A DNA stretch of 45,287 nt from Mucilaginibacter sp. UBA5151 (GTDB lineage: Bacteria > Bacteroidota > Bacteroidia > Sphingobacteriales > Sphingobacteriaceae): assembly GCA_002413785.1 (NCBI GenBank), contig DHXR01000037.1, positions 1 through 45,287 of the forward strand, in the 5' to 3' direction. A program made the position numbers and the translations under genes. The notes beneath the pieces were generated by a model. It did no database searches. It worked only from the letters and a program-made list of their open reading frames with translations, and was not told the origin of the DNA. The stretch's first letter is position 1; each line of letters opens with the position of its first letter. This document shows positions 14,348-23,306 of the stretch, piece by piece.

Positions 14348-15406
14348 TTAGCTATTATAAAACTGGTAGTTTTCTTTCGTGATGATGTCGATAGGCATAT
14401 ATATCGCTTTTTCTGGCTCATTAATATTGAATAAATATTTATATAAAGCCATTATAGCGAGATAACCTTGTTCTTTAGGTCGCTGGCATATTAAAAAATT
14501 GATCTGCCCATCTATAAGGTAATTAATGTTGCTCTTCAAGAAATCATATCCGACAAGCAAATGAGTTTTATTGTGTTTCTTCAGGATATTGGCAACAATA
14601 TTTACCCTGGAGTTAGTTACAAAAAATGCCTTAACATTTGGGTTTTGCTGCAATGCTTCTAAAACTGCATTTTCAACAGAGGCGATATGAGTCTCATAGA
14701 TATTTAAAGTTGTTATTGGGTTGGTCAGTTTTGAATCATTGAAATAGGTCCTGAATCCCTGCTCTTTTCTGACGAGATGGTGATCGTTTTCCAGATCAGT
14801 AGAGATGTTGATGATCATTATCTCATCCTCATGCGCGATGGATAGACTTGTAAGTTGAGCTGCAAGCCTTCCGCTTTGGTAAAGTTCAGGCCCTATATAG
14901 GTCAGACTTGGTTGCTTGGGAAGGTCTGAATTAATAAATACAAGCGGTATATTTAATTCATTTATACGCTTTACCATTGCCGTAGACTCCTCAATAAATG
15001 AAGGTGCCAGTAATATGGCCTGTGGATTGCAATTAAGTAGTTCTTCAGCGGCCTTATTAAAAGAGTCCCGGGAGTGCAGGTCGTAAAAAAAATATTGAAT
15101 GGTTATCCCAAATTGCTTTACTTCCTCCCCTGCTTGTTCAATTCCGTTTAGTGGATAAGTCCAGTAATCTGTTTCGACCGAAATATCCGGAATAAGTACA
15201 GCAAAATTTAAAATCTTTTTTGAGGCAAGAAGACTTGCCATTTTATTGGGTTGATAATTGATTTCCTCAATTATCAGGTTGATTTTTTGTCGGGTTGCAT
15301 CCGATACGCCTTTTCGGTTATGAATTACCCGGTCCACCGTTCCTATTGATACATTGGCACGTCTGGCAATTTCTTTGACGCCGGTAAGTTCTGTTTTTTT
15401 AATCAT
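14348..15406 (-). CDS. LacI-family regulator of the GlcNAc/chitin locus
   Basis: A 352-aa regulator. The N-terminal HTH (TGVKEIARRANVSIGTVDRVIHN, split around 8-30) is a LacI-type domain with the hinge following (YQPNKMASLLASKK). The rest is a periplasmic-binding-like sensor domain (FAVLIPDIS...LLVGYDF). I place the start at the ATG at 15406. A longer frame to 15472 exists only because the promoter/start region is duplicated. It is divergent from the SusC gene and shares its intergenic region, which carries ACGTTAACGT palindromes; related palindromes precede the other GlcNAc genes. It probably represses them until an amino-sugar effector binds. The effector is inferred from context. Confidence 0.85.
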   Translation of the reverse strand: MIKKTELTGVKEIARRANVSIGTVDRVIHNRKGVSDATRQKINLIIEEINYQPNKMASLLASKKILNFAVLIPDISVETDYWTYPLNGIEQAGEEVKQFGITIQYFFYDLHSRDSFNKAAEELLNCNPQAILLAPSFIEESTAMVKRINELNIPLVFINSDLPKQPSLTYIGPELYQSGRLAAQLTSLSIAHEDEIMIINISTDLENDHHLVRKEQGFRTYFNDSKLTNPITTLNIYETHIASVENAVLEALQQNPNVKAFFVTNSRVNIVANILKKHNKTHLLVGYDFLKSNINYLIDGQINFLICQRPKEQGYLAIMALYKYLFNINEPEKAIYMPIDIITKENYQFYNS

Positions 15407-15505
15407 CTTATTAAGGCCGCAAATATAGTAAAATGATTTTGGGTGGATATGCAGGTGAAGGTAAAAGGACATCTTATTAAGGCCTCAAATATAGTAAAAT
15501 GACTT
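15404..15505 (-). promoter_or_regulatory. Duplicated 36-bp promoter-start segment
   Basis: Positions 15404-15439 and 15470-15505 are direct repeats of 36 bases with two differences. On the minus strand each contains TATATTTG, an exact match to the Bacteroidota -7 box TAnnTTTG, followed after 13 bases by ATG. The inner ATG (15406) starts the LacI regulator. The outer copy supplies a second promoter box and an ATG in the same frame (15472). The mRNA leader from the inner box would be very short. Confidence 0.6.
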
Positions 15506-15706
15506 GTTGGCGATCACGCCATTGCCAAGTTATGTGCTTTTTTTATGCCTCATAGCTTAAATGTTACAAATACGCCGCTTATCACTTACCCACAATCAAG
15601 CTCGATTTGTAATGCGATAAAAATCAGTCCGCTAACCATGGCAAAATCTAATTATTCATTTAAAATATAGGTATCGATTTAATTCTTAAAAAAAAGCGCA
15701 AATAAA

Positions 15707-15739
15707 TTTGGAAAACTAATATTAATATATATACATTTG
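15707..15739 (+). promoter_or_regulatory. Promoter of the SusC/SusD operon
   Basis: TTTG at 15707-15710 and TACATTTG at 15732-15739, 21 bases apart, fit the Bacteroidota -33 / -7 (TAnnTTTG) pattern. The predicted transcription start falls in the adjacent operator palindrome at 15744-15753, which would let a bound repressor block the promoter. This leaves a leader of about 200 bases before SusC. Confidence 0.55.
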
Positions 15740-15742
15740 TTT

Positions 15743-15781
15743 TACGTTAACGTACACGTTATGCTATTTGTACGTTAACGT
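15743..15781. promoter_or_regulatory. Paired LacI-type operators before SusC
   Basis: TACGTTAACGT occurs at 15743-15753 and 15771-15781. Each contains the perfect palindrome ACGTTAACGT, 28 bases apart (near three helical turns). Between them AACGT-ac-ACGTT (15749-15760) adds a third half-overlapping symmetry. CG-centred palindromes of this kind are typical LacI-family operators. Confidence 0.6.
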
Positions 15782-15956
15782 TGTCGTTTTAATGTGATTT
15801 ATTTACCGGCTTTTGTGCCGCAAAAGCTGGGTCGCCCAGTTTGCAAAACTGGTTCGTTTTTGAATTGCAGCTGACACATTTTTTACTGTTTCTTCCATCA
15901 TATCATAAATAGACCACATGAACTTCTAATTATTCACTCACCTTTTAATTTAAAGT

Positions 15957-18900
15957 ATGAAAAAACAACGACCTCCTATTACTTCAAGTTTAACTGATTC
16001 AGAGACTGCTCCAGAACATGTTAATGCCACAACAAAGCGCATTTGTTGTCATCCCAGGCCCCTGATTTCCTTTAGGGAATCTTACAAAATGATAGCTTTA
16101 ATACTGGCGCTATTTGTAAGCAGCGTGGCCCTTGCACAGGATAAAACGGTTACAGGTAAAATAATCGATAGTACTACTAATCAAGGTATCAGTGGTGCGT
16201 CTGTGAAAATTAAAAATACAACCAGGGGCGTAATTTCAGACCCAGATGGTATGTTTAAGATCAAAGTGCCCGACCATGGAATCCTCCAGATCAGTAGTGT
16301 CAATTACAGACCATTGGAAGTAAATGCAGACTTTGGAAAATTAATGCTTATTCCTCTGACCGGCATTAACAAAATACTTAACGAAGTAGTGGTTGTTGGC
16401 TATGGTACCTCAAAACGTTCCGATCTTACCGGGTCTATATCATCTGTCCCCAAGGAGCGGTTATCGGAATTGCCCACCGGAAACGTCCTTAAGGCGATAG
16501 AAGGCACAGTGGCTGGCGTTGCCATACGCGATGGTAGCAATGTTCCCGGAAGTTCTCCCGGAATTGTCATCAGGGGCATAAATTCGATCAATGGTAACAC
16601 CGATCCACTGATCGTGATCGATGGCAATCCGTTTGAAGGAGGTTCATTAAGTGATATTAATACCTCCGATATCGCGTCGATCGATATTTTAAAAGATGTT
16701 TCTTCGGTAGCTATTTATGGTACCAGGGGTGCTAATGGTGTTATATTGATCACCACCAAGCGGGGGAAAACCGGAAAGGCAGCTATTACATTCAATACCT
16801 ATGCCGGCTTTGAAGATATGGCACATGTTTTAAAGCCAATGGGGCCTGCCGAGTATGTGCAAAAATATGCCGACTGGAAAACACAGGCTGGTGTCGGGAA
16901 TGATTTCGCGGTGCCTAATGCTTACGAACAGGCCAACTATGCCACCGGAACCACGACCGACTGGCTTAAAAAGATCTCGCAAAACGGCTTTATACAAGAT
17001 CATACCTTAAGTATTTCCGGTGGTAATAAGGATGTAAAATACTACGTTTCGGGAGATTACTTTAGTGAAAAAGGAGTCCTTTTGGGCTATCAGACTAAAA
17101 GAGGCAGCATACGGTCAAATATTGATGCAACCATCACCGACTACCTGAACGCCGGGGTGAATTTATACCTGTCATCTACCAATAATGATGGCGGGCGATC
17201 AAGTCTTGCCCTGGCGGAAGAGATCAGTCCTTACGGCAGGTTCACCAACCCGGATGGAACCTACGCGATTTTTCCTATGGAAAATGAAGAGGCCTTGCAA
17301 AGCCCGATGCTTGGTACGATCACAACCAGGAATTCCAGGCGGCAGAATATGATCACCAACGTTTATGCCGAGTTAAAACCATTACCGGGTTTAAAATACC
17401 GCATCAACGCCGGGTATACTTACTTGCCTTCTCTTGCCCAGAGTTATCAGGGCCGTTTAGCGGGCGATATCGCGGGCGGAACAGCCGAAGTAGACAATTC
17501 TGAGAGAAAGAACTGGATCATTGAAAACATATTAACCTACGAAAAGAACTGGAACAAAAATCACCTTGATGTGACCGCATTATACAGCGCACAGGAAAAT
17601 AACGAATTTTCATCTACCATCAATGCATCCGGGTTTATCAATGATGCCTTATTGTTTAATGCGCTGCAAGGTGCCAGTACGATATCTGCCCAATCAGAGG
17701 TAATTACCACAAACATGATATCGCAAATGCTAAGAGTAAATTACTCTTTCGACAGCCGGTATTTAATAACCGCTACTGCCAGGCGCGACGGCTATTCTGC
17801 ATTCGGTGCTAATACCAGCAAGTATGGCCTTTTCCCTTCAGTTGCCATAGGCTGGAATATCAGTAACGAAAGTTTTATGAGCGATGTGAAATTCGTGAAT
17901 AATCTTAAATTGAGAGGTTCTTATGGGTTGTCCGGTAATCAATCGGCCGTGATCCCGAACTCTACCATATCTACCTTTACAACTATTTCCATCCCATCAA
18001 ATGGCAGGCCAACAACCGGCGTGATAGCAGATGTGTTGGGTAACCAGAATTTGAAATGGGAAAGCACCTATGGCAGTAACATTGCACTTGACTTTGCCAT
18101 ATTGAATAACCGGATCAGCGGTACTATTGAAACTTACAATACCCACACTAAAGACCTGGTGCTATACCGGGCGTTACCAACAGCCACAGGATATAACCAA
18201 ACAGTATCCAATATAGGCAAGGTATCAAACACCGGGTTTGAGCTAACGCTGAAAACACAAAACGTTGCAGGCACCGATTTTAAATGGGAAACCAGTTTAA
18301 ATTATGCTGCAAATACCAACAAGATCGTTGATTTATATGGCGATAAAAAAGATGACCTTGGAAACAGGTTGTTTATAGGGCAACCGGTAAATGTGGTTTA
18401 TGACTATAAGCAAACAGGCGTTTGGAAGGTAGGCGAAAATCCTGCCAATCAGGATCCCGGAGCTACACCCGGCGATCTGAAATTTGCTGATCTGGATGGT
18501 AGTAAAACAATTACTACCGACGGCAAGGATCAAATGATTATTGGCCAGTCAACTCCCAAATGGACCGGTGGCATAACCAACACATTCCATTATAAGAATC
18601 TTAACCTCAGCATATTTATTCAAACCGTGCAGGGTATAACACTTGATAACCGGGTAGTAGATTTTGTGGATTATGGCGGAAGGGAAAACTTGCCAAGCGG
18701 GCTTGGATACTGGACAGCAACCAATCAAAGTAATATACGGCCGAAACTTACTTATGTCAATTTCCGGGGATATGGTTATCCGGAAGATGCGAGTTTTACA
18801 AGGATCAAAGACGTGACATTCAGTTATAACTTTTCAAAAAGTTTAGCCGAAAAGTTAAAAATAGGAGGGGCCTCCCTATACATTACCGGGAGAAACCTGG

Positions 18901-19022
18901 CCACATTCACTAAATGGTATGGGTGGGACCCTGAGGCTGGTTATGCTATAACAGGTGATACTCAGAATAACTACCCGTTGGTTCGCTCATTTATTTTAGG
19001 CGCTAATATTACACTTCGTTAA
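15957..19022 (+). CDS. SusC-family TonB-dependent receptor
   Basis: A 1021-aa outer-membrane receptor that would import chitooligosaccharides together with the SusD partner. Residues 45-61 form the signal peptide (MIALILALFVSSVALAQ). About 63-135 is a carboxypeptidase-regulatory-like beta domain (TVTGKIID...GVSVKIK type). A TonB-box-like NEVVVVGYGT is at 142-151, then the plug (VLKAIEGTVAGVAI, VIRGI.SING..PLIVIDG, SIDILKDVSSVAIYGTRGANGVI) and a beta-barrel ending in ...ILGANITLR. The long hydrophilic stretch before the signal peptide suggests that Met45 (16089) may be the real start. SusD follows after 10 bases. The operators upstream tie it to the LacI regulator. Confidence 0.92.
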   Translation: MKKQRPPITSSLTDSETAPEHVNATTKRICCHPRPLISFRESYKMIALILALFVSSVALAQDKTVTGKIIDSTTNQGISGASVKIKNTTRGVISDPDGMFKIKVPDHGILQISSVNYRPLEVNADFGKLMLIPLTGINKILNEVVVVGYGTSKRSDLTGSISSVPKERLSELPTGNVLKAIEGTVAGVAIRDGSNVPGSSPGIVIRGINSINGNTDPLIVIDGNPFEGGSLSDINTSDIASIDILKDVSSVAIYGTRGANGVILITTKRGKTGKAAITFNTYAGFEDMAHVLKPMGPAEYVQKYADWKTQAGVGNDFAVPNAYEQANYATGTTTDWLKKISQNGFIQDHTLSISGGNKDVKYYVSGDYFSEKGVLLGYQTKRGSIRSNIDATITDYLNAGVNLYLSSTNNDGGRSSLALAEEISPYGRFTNPDGTYAIFPMENEEALQSPMLGTITTRNSRRQNMITNVYAELKPLPGLKYRINAGYTYLPSLAQSYQGRLAGDIAGGTAEVDNSERKNWIIENILTYEKNWNKNHLDVTALYSAQENNEFSSTINASGFINDALLFNALQGASTISAQSEVITTNMISQMLRVNYSFDSRYLITATARRDGYSAFGANTSKYGLFPSVAIGWNISNESFMSDVKFVNNLKLRGSYGLSGNQSAVIPNSTISTFTTISIPSNGRPTTGVIADVLGNQNLKWESTYGSNIALDFAILNNRISGTIETYNTHTKDLVLYRALPTATGYNQTVSNIGKVSNTGFELTLKTQNVAGTDFKWETSLNYAANTNKIVDLYGDKKDDLGNRLFIGQPVNVVYDYKQTGVWKVGENPANQDPGATPGDLKFADLDGSKTITTDGKDQMIIGQSTPKWTGGITNTFHYKNLNLSIFIQTVQGITLDNRVVDFVDYGGRENLPSGLGYWTATNQSNIRPKLTYVNFRGYGYPEDASFTRIKDVTFSYNFSKSLAEKLKIGGASLYITGRNLATFTKWYGWDPEAGYAITGDTQNNYPLVRSFILGANITLR

Positions 19023-19032
19023 TTAAATTGAA

Positions 19033-20667
19033 ATGAAAAAGTATAAATATATATTGATCGTGATCATGGCCGCAGCTATCATACTGCCGGCATGTAAAAA
19101 GGATTTTCTTAAGGAGAAGGTCTATTCAAAATTCACACCCGAGGCTTTGAATGATTCATTAGCGTTCGAGGCAAGTATTGTGGGTTTACAAAGTCAGTAT
19201 TCCCTTTGGAACACAATGAATGAAAACCAGCATGGCAACCAGGGATTTTTGTGTGTTTGGCAGATGGGTACTGACGTTGCCTATAATAAGGCACCGGACG
19301 ATCTGGATCCTATGTCAATTCCTTATACAAACTATGAAAAGCTTACCTCGGCAGATGTTTCGGTTGCTTTTGTATGGCAATGGGCATACAATATCATTAA
19401 CAACGCCAACGTGGTTCTTGCCAATATCAATAAGCCATCGATACAGGTTGGAAACAGCTTTAGAAATAAGATTAAAGGCCAGTCCATGTTTTACAGGGCG
19501 CTTGCTTATAATTACCTGGCTACGCTGTTTGGTGGCGTGCCGCTGGTAACCGAACCTATTACAGGCCCTAAAACAAATTTTGTGCGGGCTCCGATAGGCG
19601 ATATTAACGACCTGATCGTGGCCGACCTGAATTTCGCGAAGGTAAATGCACCATCGATAGATGAGCTGGAAGCCAAATCACTTCCAAACAAGGCTATGGC
19701 ATCACAATTACTGGCCGAGGCTTATTTGCGCATAGGTGGTAAAGATGCGGAGGCAGAAGCAGAATGTAATGCGATTATAAACAGCGGTAATTTTCAGTTA
19801 ATAACTAATCGTTATGGTGTTCATGCCTCTCAAGCAGGTGACCCTTTTTCAGATATTTTTATTTATGGCAATCAACGGCGTAGTCAAGGGAATACAGAGG
19901 CGATTTGGGTCGAAGAAACGGAAAACCCGGCATCAGTATATAATGGTGCCGGACCTGATCTGCAAAACCACTTTCCTGGCTATAGATTCCTTGGCTCCCA
20001 GCACAGAAGGGCGTGGGGCAGCCGGTATTATAATACACCCGGTATGCTTCTATGCGATACCCTGGGAGGAAGGGGTATAAGCAGGATGGCTTTGACCTAC
20101 TTTGTTTTAAACCTGTACGGGCCGAACGATATGCGTAACTCAAAGTACAATATACGCCGAAAATTTTATTACAATGACCCCTCCTCTCCAAATTATGGAC
20201 AACTGGTTGCAGGACCGGGAATTGATACCAACCGTAATATTGTACCGAAAACCAATAAATGGGACCAGTTCGATCCTAATGATTCCTTTGGGAGCAGCAT
20301 GATCAAAGATTTTGTTATTATGCGACTGGGCGAGACCTACCTGTTAAAAGCGGAAGCGCAATTTAAACAGGGAAACACCGGCGGCGCGTCGGAAACACTG
20401 AATATCATCAGGGCCAGGGCACATGCCACCCCTATTACAGCGGCACAGGTTACCATGGATTTTATCCTGGACGAACGGGTAAGGGAACTGATAGCCGAAG
20501 AGAATAGGCGGATGACCCTGATGCGCACCAAAACATTGCTGCAAAGGGTTGCGGGTCGCGGCTTAAAGATCACCGGGATTTCAGCCAACAATCTGCTGCT
20601 GCCTATCCCGCAGTCAGAGATCAACCTGAACAAAGACGCCGTATTGACACAAAACCCTGGATATTAA
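19033..20667 (+). CDS. SusD/RagB-family glycan-binding lipoprotein
   Basis: A 544-aa surface lipoprotein. Residues 1-21 form a lipoprotein signal with the lipobox ILPAC (Cys21), followed by KKDFLKEKVYS as is usual for the family. The body has the SusD TPR-like helices (KIKGQSMFYRALAYNYLATLFGGVPLV split around 150-178) and ends with the typical LN.IRARA...ILDERVRELIAEENRR...LLPIPQSEINLN...QNPGY pattern. It caps the SusC barrel and binds the oligosaccharide. It is translated from the same mRNA as SusC. The substrate is inferred from the amino-sugar genes downstream. Confidence 0.93.
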   Translation: MKKYKYILIVIMAAAIILPACKKDFLKEKVYSKFTPEALNDSLAFEASIVGLQSQYSLWNTMNENQHGNQGFLCVWQMGTDVAYNKAPDDLDPMSIPYTNYEKLTSADVSVAFVWQWAYNIINNANVVLANINKPSIQVGNSFRNKIKGQSMFYRALAYNYLATLFGGVPLVTEPITGPKTNFVRAPIGDINDLIVADLNFAKVNAPSIDELEAKSLPNKAMASQLLAEAYLRIGGKDAEAEAECNAIINSGNFQLITNRYGVHASQAGDPFSDIFIYGNQRRSQGNTEAIWVEETENPASVYNGAGPDLQNHFPGYRFLGSQHRRAWGSRYYNTPGMLLCDTLGGRGISRMALTYFVLNLYGPNDMRNSKYNIRRKFYYNDPSSPNYGQLVAGPGIDTNRNIVPKTNKWDQFDPNDSFGSSMIKDFVIMRLGETYLLKAEAQFKQGNTGGASETLNIIRARAHATPITAAQVTMDFILDERVRELIAEENRRMTLMRTKTLLQRVAGRGLKITGISANNLLLPIPQSEINLNKDAVLTQNPGY

Positions 20668-20704
20668 CTGGTAACAGGCTATTTAATAAAAATAGTAACA
20701 ATTT

Positions 20705-20718
20705 TGTGTACGTACACA
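20705..20718. promoter_or_regulatory. LacI-type operator before the nagP operon
   Basis: TGTGTACGTACACA is a perfect 14-base palindrome in the 101-base gap between SusD and the transporter. It shares the GTACGTAC core with the site at 28825-28838, and the CGTAC half with the SusC operators. Confidence 0.6.
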
Positions 20719-20768
20719 TTTGTGTCGGCATATACATACATTTATAATAAAATATCAAATACCCATTG

Positions 20769-22064
20769 ATGAGGCCGAGCATTCTTAACAAAAACATCAT
20801 TCCGATAATCATTATCGGGATGATGTTTTTTGTATTCGGGTTTGCAACATGGATTAATGCCATGTTGATTCCATACTTTAAAATCGCCTGTGAGCTAACA
20901 AATCTTCAATCGTACCTTGTAACTTTTGCATTTTACATTTCTTACCTGGCGGTATCTGTTCCCGCATCATTTTTATTAAAAAAAATTGGTTTTAAAAATG
21001 GAATGATGGTGGGATTTTGGGTAATGGCAGTTGGTGCTTTCGTTTTTATCCCGGCTGCAGAAACCCGTACGTACGGGCTCTTTTTATGCGGACTTTTCCT
21101 GATTGGGATTGGATTGGCTGTATTGCAAACAGCGGCCAACCCGTATGTCACAATCCTCGGCCCCAAAGAACGTGCAGCTCAAAGGATAAGTATCATGGGT
21201 ATTTGTAATAAGACAGCCGGTATTATAGCGCCGCTCCTGCTTGCTGCAGCAATCCTGAGGCCTGGTGATCATGACCTGTTTAAAAGCATTCAACACATGG
21301 ATGCTGACCAAAAAAGCCTGGTACTAGATGCCTTGATCAGGCGGGTTATAGTGCCTTATGCCTGTGTTGGAAGTCTGCTGGCAATTCTTGGTTTTATTGT
21401 CCGGTTCTCGCCGTTGCCTGAAATTGAAAACTTCAGTGACGAAAATAATCAGCCTGATAACGACGGGAACAACAGTATTTTCAAATATCCTCACCTGATC
21501 CTGGGAGGATGCGCCATATTCTTACATGTAGGCGCGCAAATTCTTGCCGTCGATTCAATTATCGGGTATGCACAGAGTATGGGCGTATCTATTATTGAAG
21601 CAAGGGTATTTCCTTCTTATACTCTTTTAGCAACGATTTGCGGATACCTGATCGGAATCACCTTAATTCCATGGTGCATTTCTCAAATAAATGCCTTGCG
21701 GCTGTGCACGTTACTTGGTATCATACTTTCCTTGTTAGTATTAACCGCCAAAGGTAACACCGTTTTATTTGGGCATCATGTTGATATATCCATTTGGTTC
21801 CTGGTAATGCTGGGTTTTGCTAATTCAATGATCTGGGCCGGTATTTGGCCGCTTGCCTTAGATAAACTTGGAAGCCACCTTAAACTTGGTGCATCTGTAT
21901 TGATCATGGGGCTTAGCGGAAACGCTATCGTTCCACTATTTTATGGTTACCTGGCAGACAGGTATGATTTACGGACCGGTTATTGGGTTTTATTACCCTG
22001 CTATATTTTTCTTGTTTTCTATGCCTTTTATGGTTATAGGATAAAAAAATGGACATTTTCTTAA
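20769..22064 (+). CDS. nagP: MFS sugar transporter, NagP/FucP-like
   Basis: A 431-aa inner-membrane permease with about 12 hydrophobic helices of the FucP/GluP/NagP branch of the major facilitator superfamily. Characteristic stretches are GMMFFVFGFATWINAMLIPY (about 18-37), AVLQTAANPYV (about 120-130) and NSMIWAGIWPLAL near the end. In Bacteroidota, NagP members carry N-acetylglucosamine by proton symport. Its place before nagA supports this substrate. The start is the ATG at 20769; a TTG just before it is in frame but less likely. It heads a six-gene run to 27847. Confidence 0.85.
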   Translation: MRPSILNKNIIPIIIIGMMFFVFGFATWINAMLIPYFKIACELTNLQSYLVTFAFYISYLAVSVPASFLLKKIGFKNGMMVGFWVMAVGAFVFIPAAETRTYGLFLCGLFLIGIGLAVLQTAANPYVTILGPKERAAQRISIMGICNKTAGIIAPLLLAAAILRPGDHDLFKSIQHMDADQKSLVLDALIRRVIVPYACVGSLLAILGFIVRFSPLPEIENFSDENNQPDNDGNNSIFKYPHLILGGCAIFLHVGAQILAVDSIIGYAQSMGVSIIEARVFPSYTLLATICGYLIGITLIPWCISQINALRLCTLLGIILSLLVLTAKGNTVLFGHHVDISIWFLVMLGFANSMIWAGIWPLALDKLGSHLKLGASVLIMGLSGNAIVPLFYGYLADRYDLRTGYWVLLPCYIFLVFYAFYGYRIKKWTFS

Positions 22065-22078
22065 AAAATATATAAATA

Positions 22079-23293
22079 ATGAATTTTTCAAACCTTAAGA
22101 TTATTAATGCTAAAATTATCACGCCCTACCGCATAATCGACCATGGAAGTATATTAGTGATGAATGGAAAGATTACAGCGGTTACCGAGGGGCACATTGA
22201 ATGTAATGAAGTTCCTGTTATTGATGCTGCCGGGAAATATGTTTCTCCGGGATTCATCGATATTCATGTTCACGGAGGGGGCGGGCACGACTTTATGGAT
22301 AATACGCTTGATTCGTTTTTGAAAATTGCTCAATTGCACGCCCGGCATGGTACAACTTCATTTATGCCGACTACGCTAAGTTGCGAAAAAGATGCTTTGT
22401 TGAAGACCCTCCGCTTATATGAGGAGGCTGATGCTTTAAATATCAACGGGTCACAATTTATAGGCTTACATATCGAAGGCCCTTATTTTTCAATGAATCA
22501 ACGTGGTGCACAAGACCCCCGCTATATTCGCCTTCCCAACCCTGAAGAATATAAAGAAATATTGAAGCATTCTTCCATTGTAAAAAGATGGAGTGCTGCG
22601 CCCGAACTAAAAGGCGCCATTACTTTTGGGAAATTCCTTAAATCAAAGGGAATTCTACCATCAATTGCCCATACAGACGCCGTTTATGAGGATGTTATCA
22701 AAGCTTTCGAAAACGGCTATACACATGTAACCCATTTATATTCAGCGATGTCAGGAGTCACCAGACGAAATGCATTCCGGTTTGCAGGTGTAGTAGAAAG
22801 CGCATTTTTGCTGGATGATATGACCGTCGAGATCATTGCTGATGGAATTCATTTACCGCCACCGCTGCTTAAATTAGTTTATAAAATTAAGGGCCCGGAT
22901 AAAATAGCACTTATTACGGATGCTATGAGGGCTGCTGGTATGCCTCCGGGTGAAAGTATCCTTGGCGCATTAGATAACGGTCTTAGAGTAATCGTAGAGG
23001 ATGATGTGGCAAAACTACCGGACAGAAGTGCCTTTGCGGGCAGTGTGGTAACTGCTGATAAGTTGGTCAGAAATATGATCACACTCGCTGAGGTACCGCT
23101 AACCGATGCAATTAAAATGATAACCAGTACTCCGGCTTCTATCATGGGTGTGGCTGACAAAAAAGGATCATTGGTGGTTGGAAAAGATGCTGACATCGTA
23201 GTGTTCGACCGGGACATTAATATTCAGTATACTATCATCGGTGGTAAAGTGGTTCATACTTCGAATGTTGCTGATATTTCATATATAAATTAA
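22079..23293 (+). CDS. nagA: N-acetylglucosamine-6-phosphate deacetylase
   Basis: A 404-aa cytoplasmic amidohydrolase that turns GlcNAc-6-phosphate into glucosamine-6-phosphate and acetate. The metal and catalytic residues are all visible: HVHGG (His63, His65), HIEGPYFS (Glu133), SIAHTDA (His198), THLYSAMS (His219) and LITDAM (Asp281, the general base/acid). The length is usual for NagA. It lies 14 bases after the transporter and 13 bases before the NagB-like gene, as one transcription unit. No kinase making its substrate is present in the window. Confidence 0.95.
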   Translation: MNFSNLKIINAKIITPYRIIDHGSILVMNGKITAVTEGHIECNEVPVIDAAGKYVSPGFIDIHVHGGGGHDFMDNTLDSFLKIAQLHARHGTTSFMPTTLSCEKDALLKTLRLYEEADALNINGSQFIGLHIEGPYFSMNQRGAQDPRYIRLPNPEEYKEILKHSSIVKRWSAAPELKGAITFGKFLKSKGILPSIAHTDAVYEDVIKAFENGYTHVTHLYSAMSGVTRRNAFRFAGVVESAFLLDDMTVEIIADGIHLPPPLLKLVYKIKGPDKIALITDAMRAAGMPPGESILGALDNGLRVIVEDDVAKLPDRSAFAGSVVTADKLVRNMITLAEVPLTDAIKMITSTPASIMGVADKKGSLVVGKDADIVVFDRDINIQYTIIGGKVVHTSNVADISYIN

Positions 23294-23306
23294 TTTCTTA
23301 ATTATA

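Noticed and set aside
15407..15472. 22-residue N-terminal extension of the LacI regulator
   Set aside because: The frame exists only because the 36-bp promoter-start segment is duplicated; LacI proteins begin close to the HTH.
19859..20191. 110-aa minus-strand frame inside SusD
   Set aside because: It is fully covered by the well-supported SusD gene on the other strand and shows no domain.
22879..23217. 112-aa minus-strand frame inside nagA
   Set aside because: A shadow of nagA, whose catalytic residues are all in the plus-strand frame.
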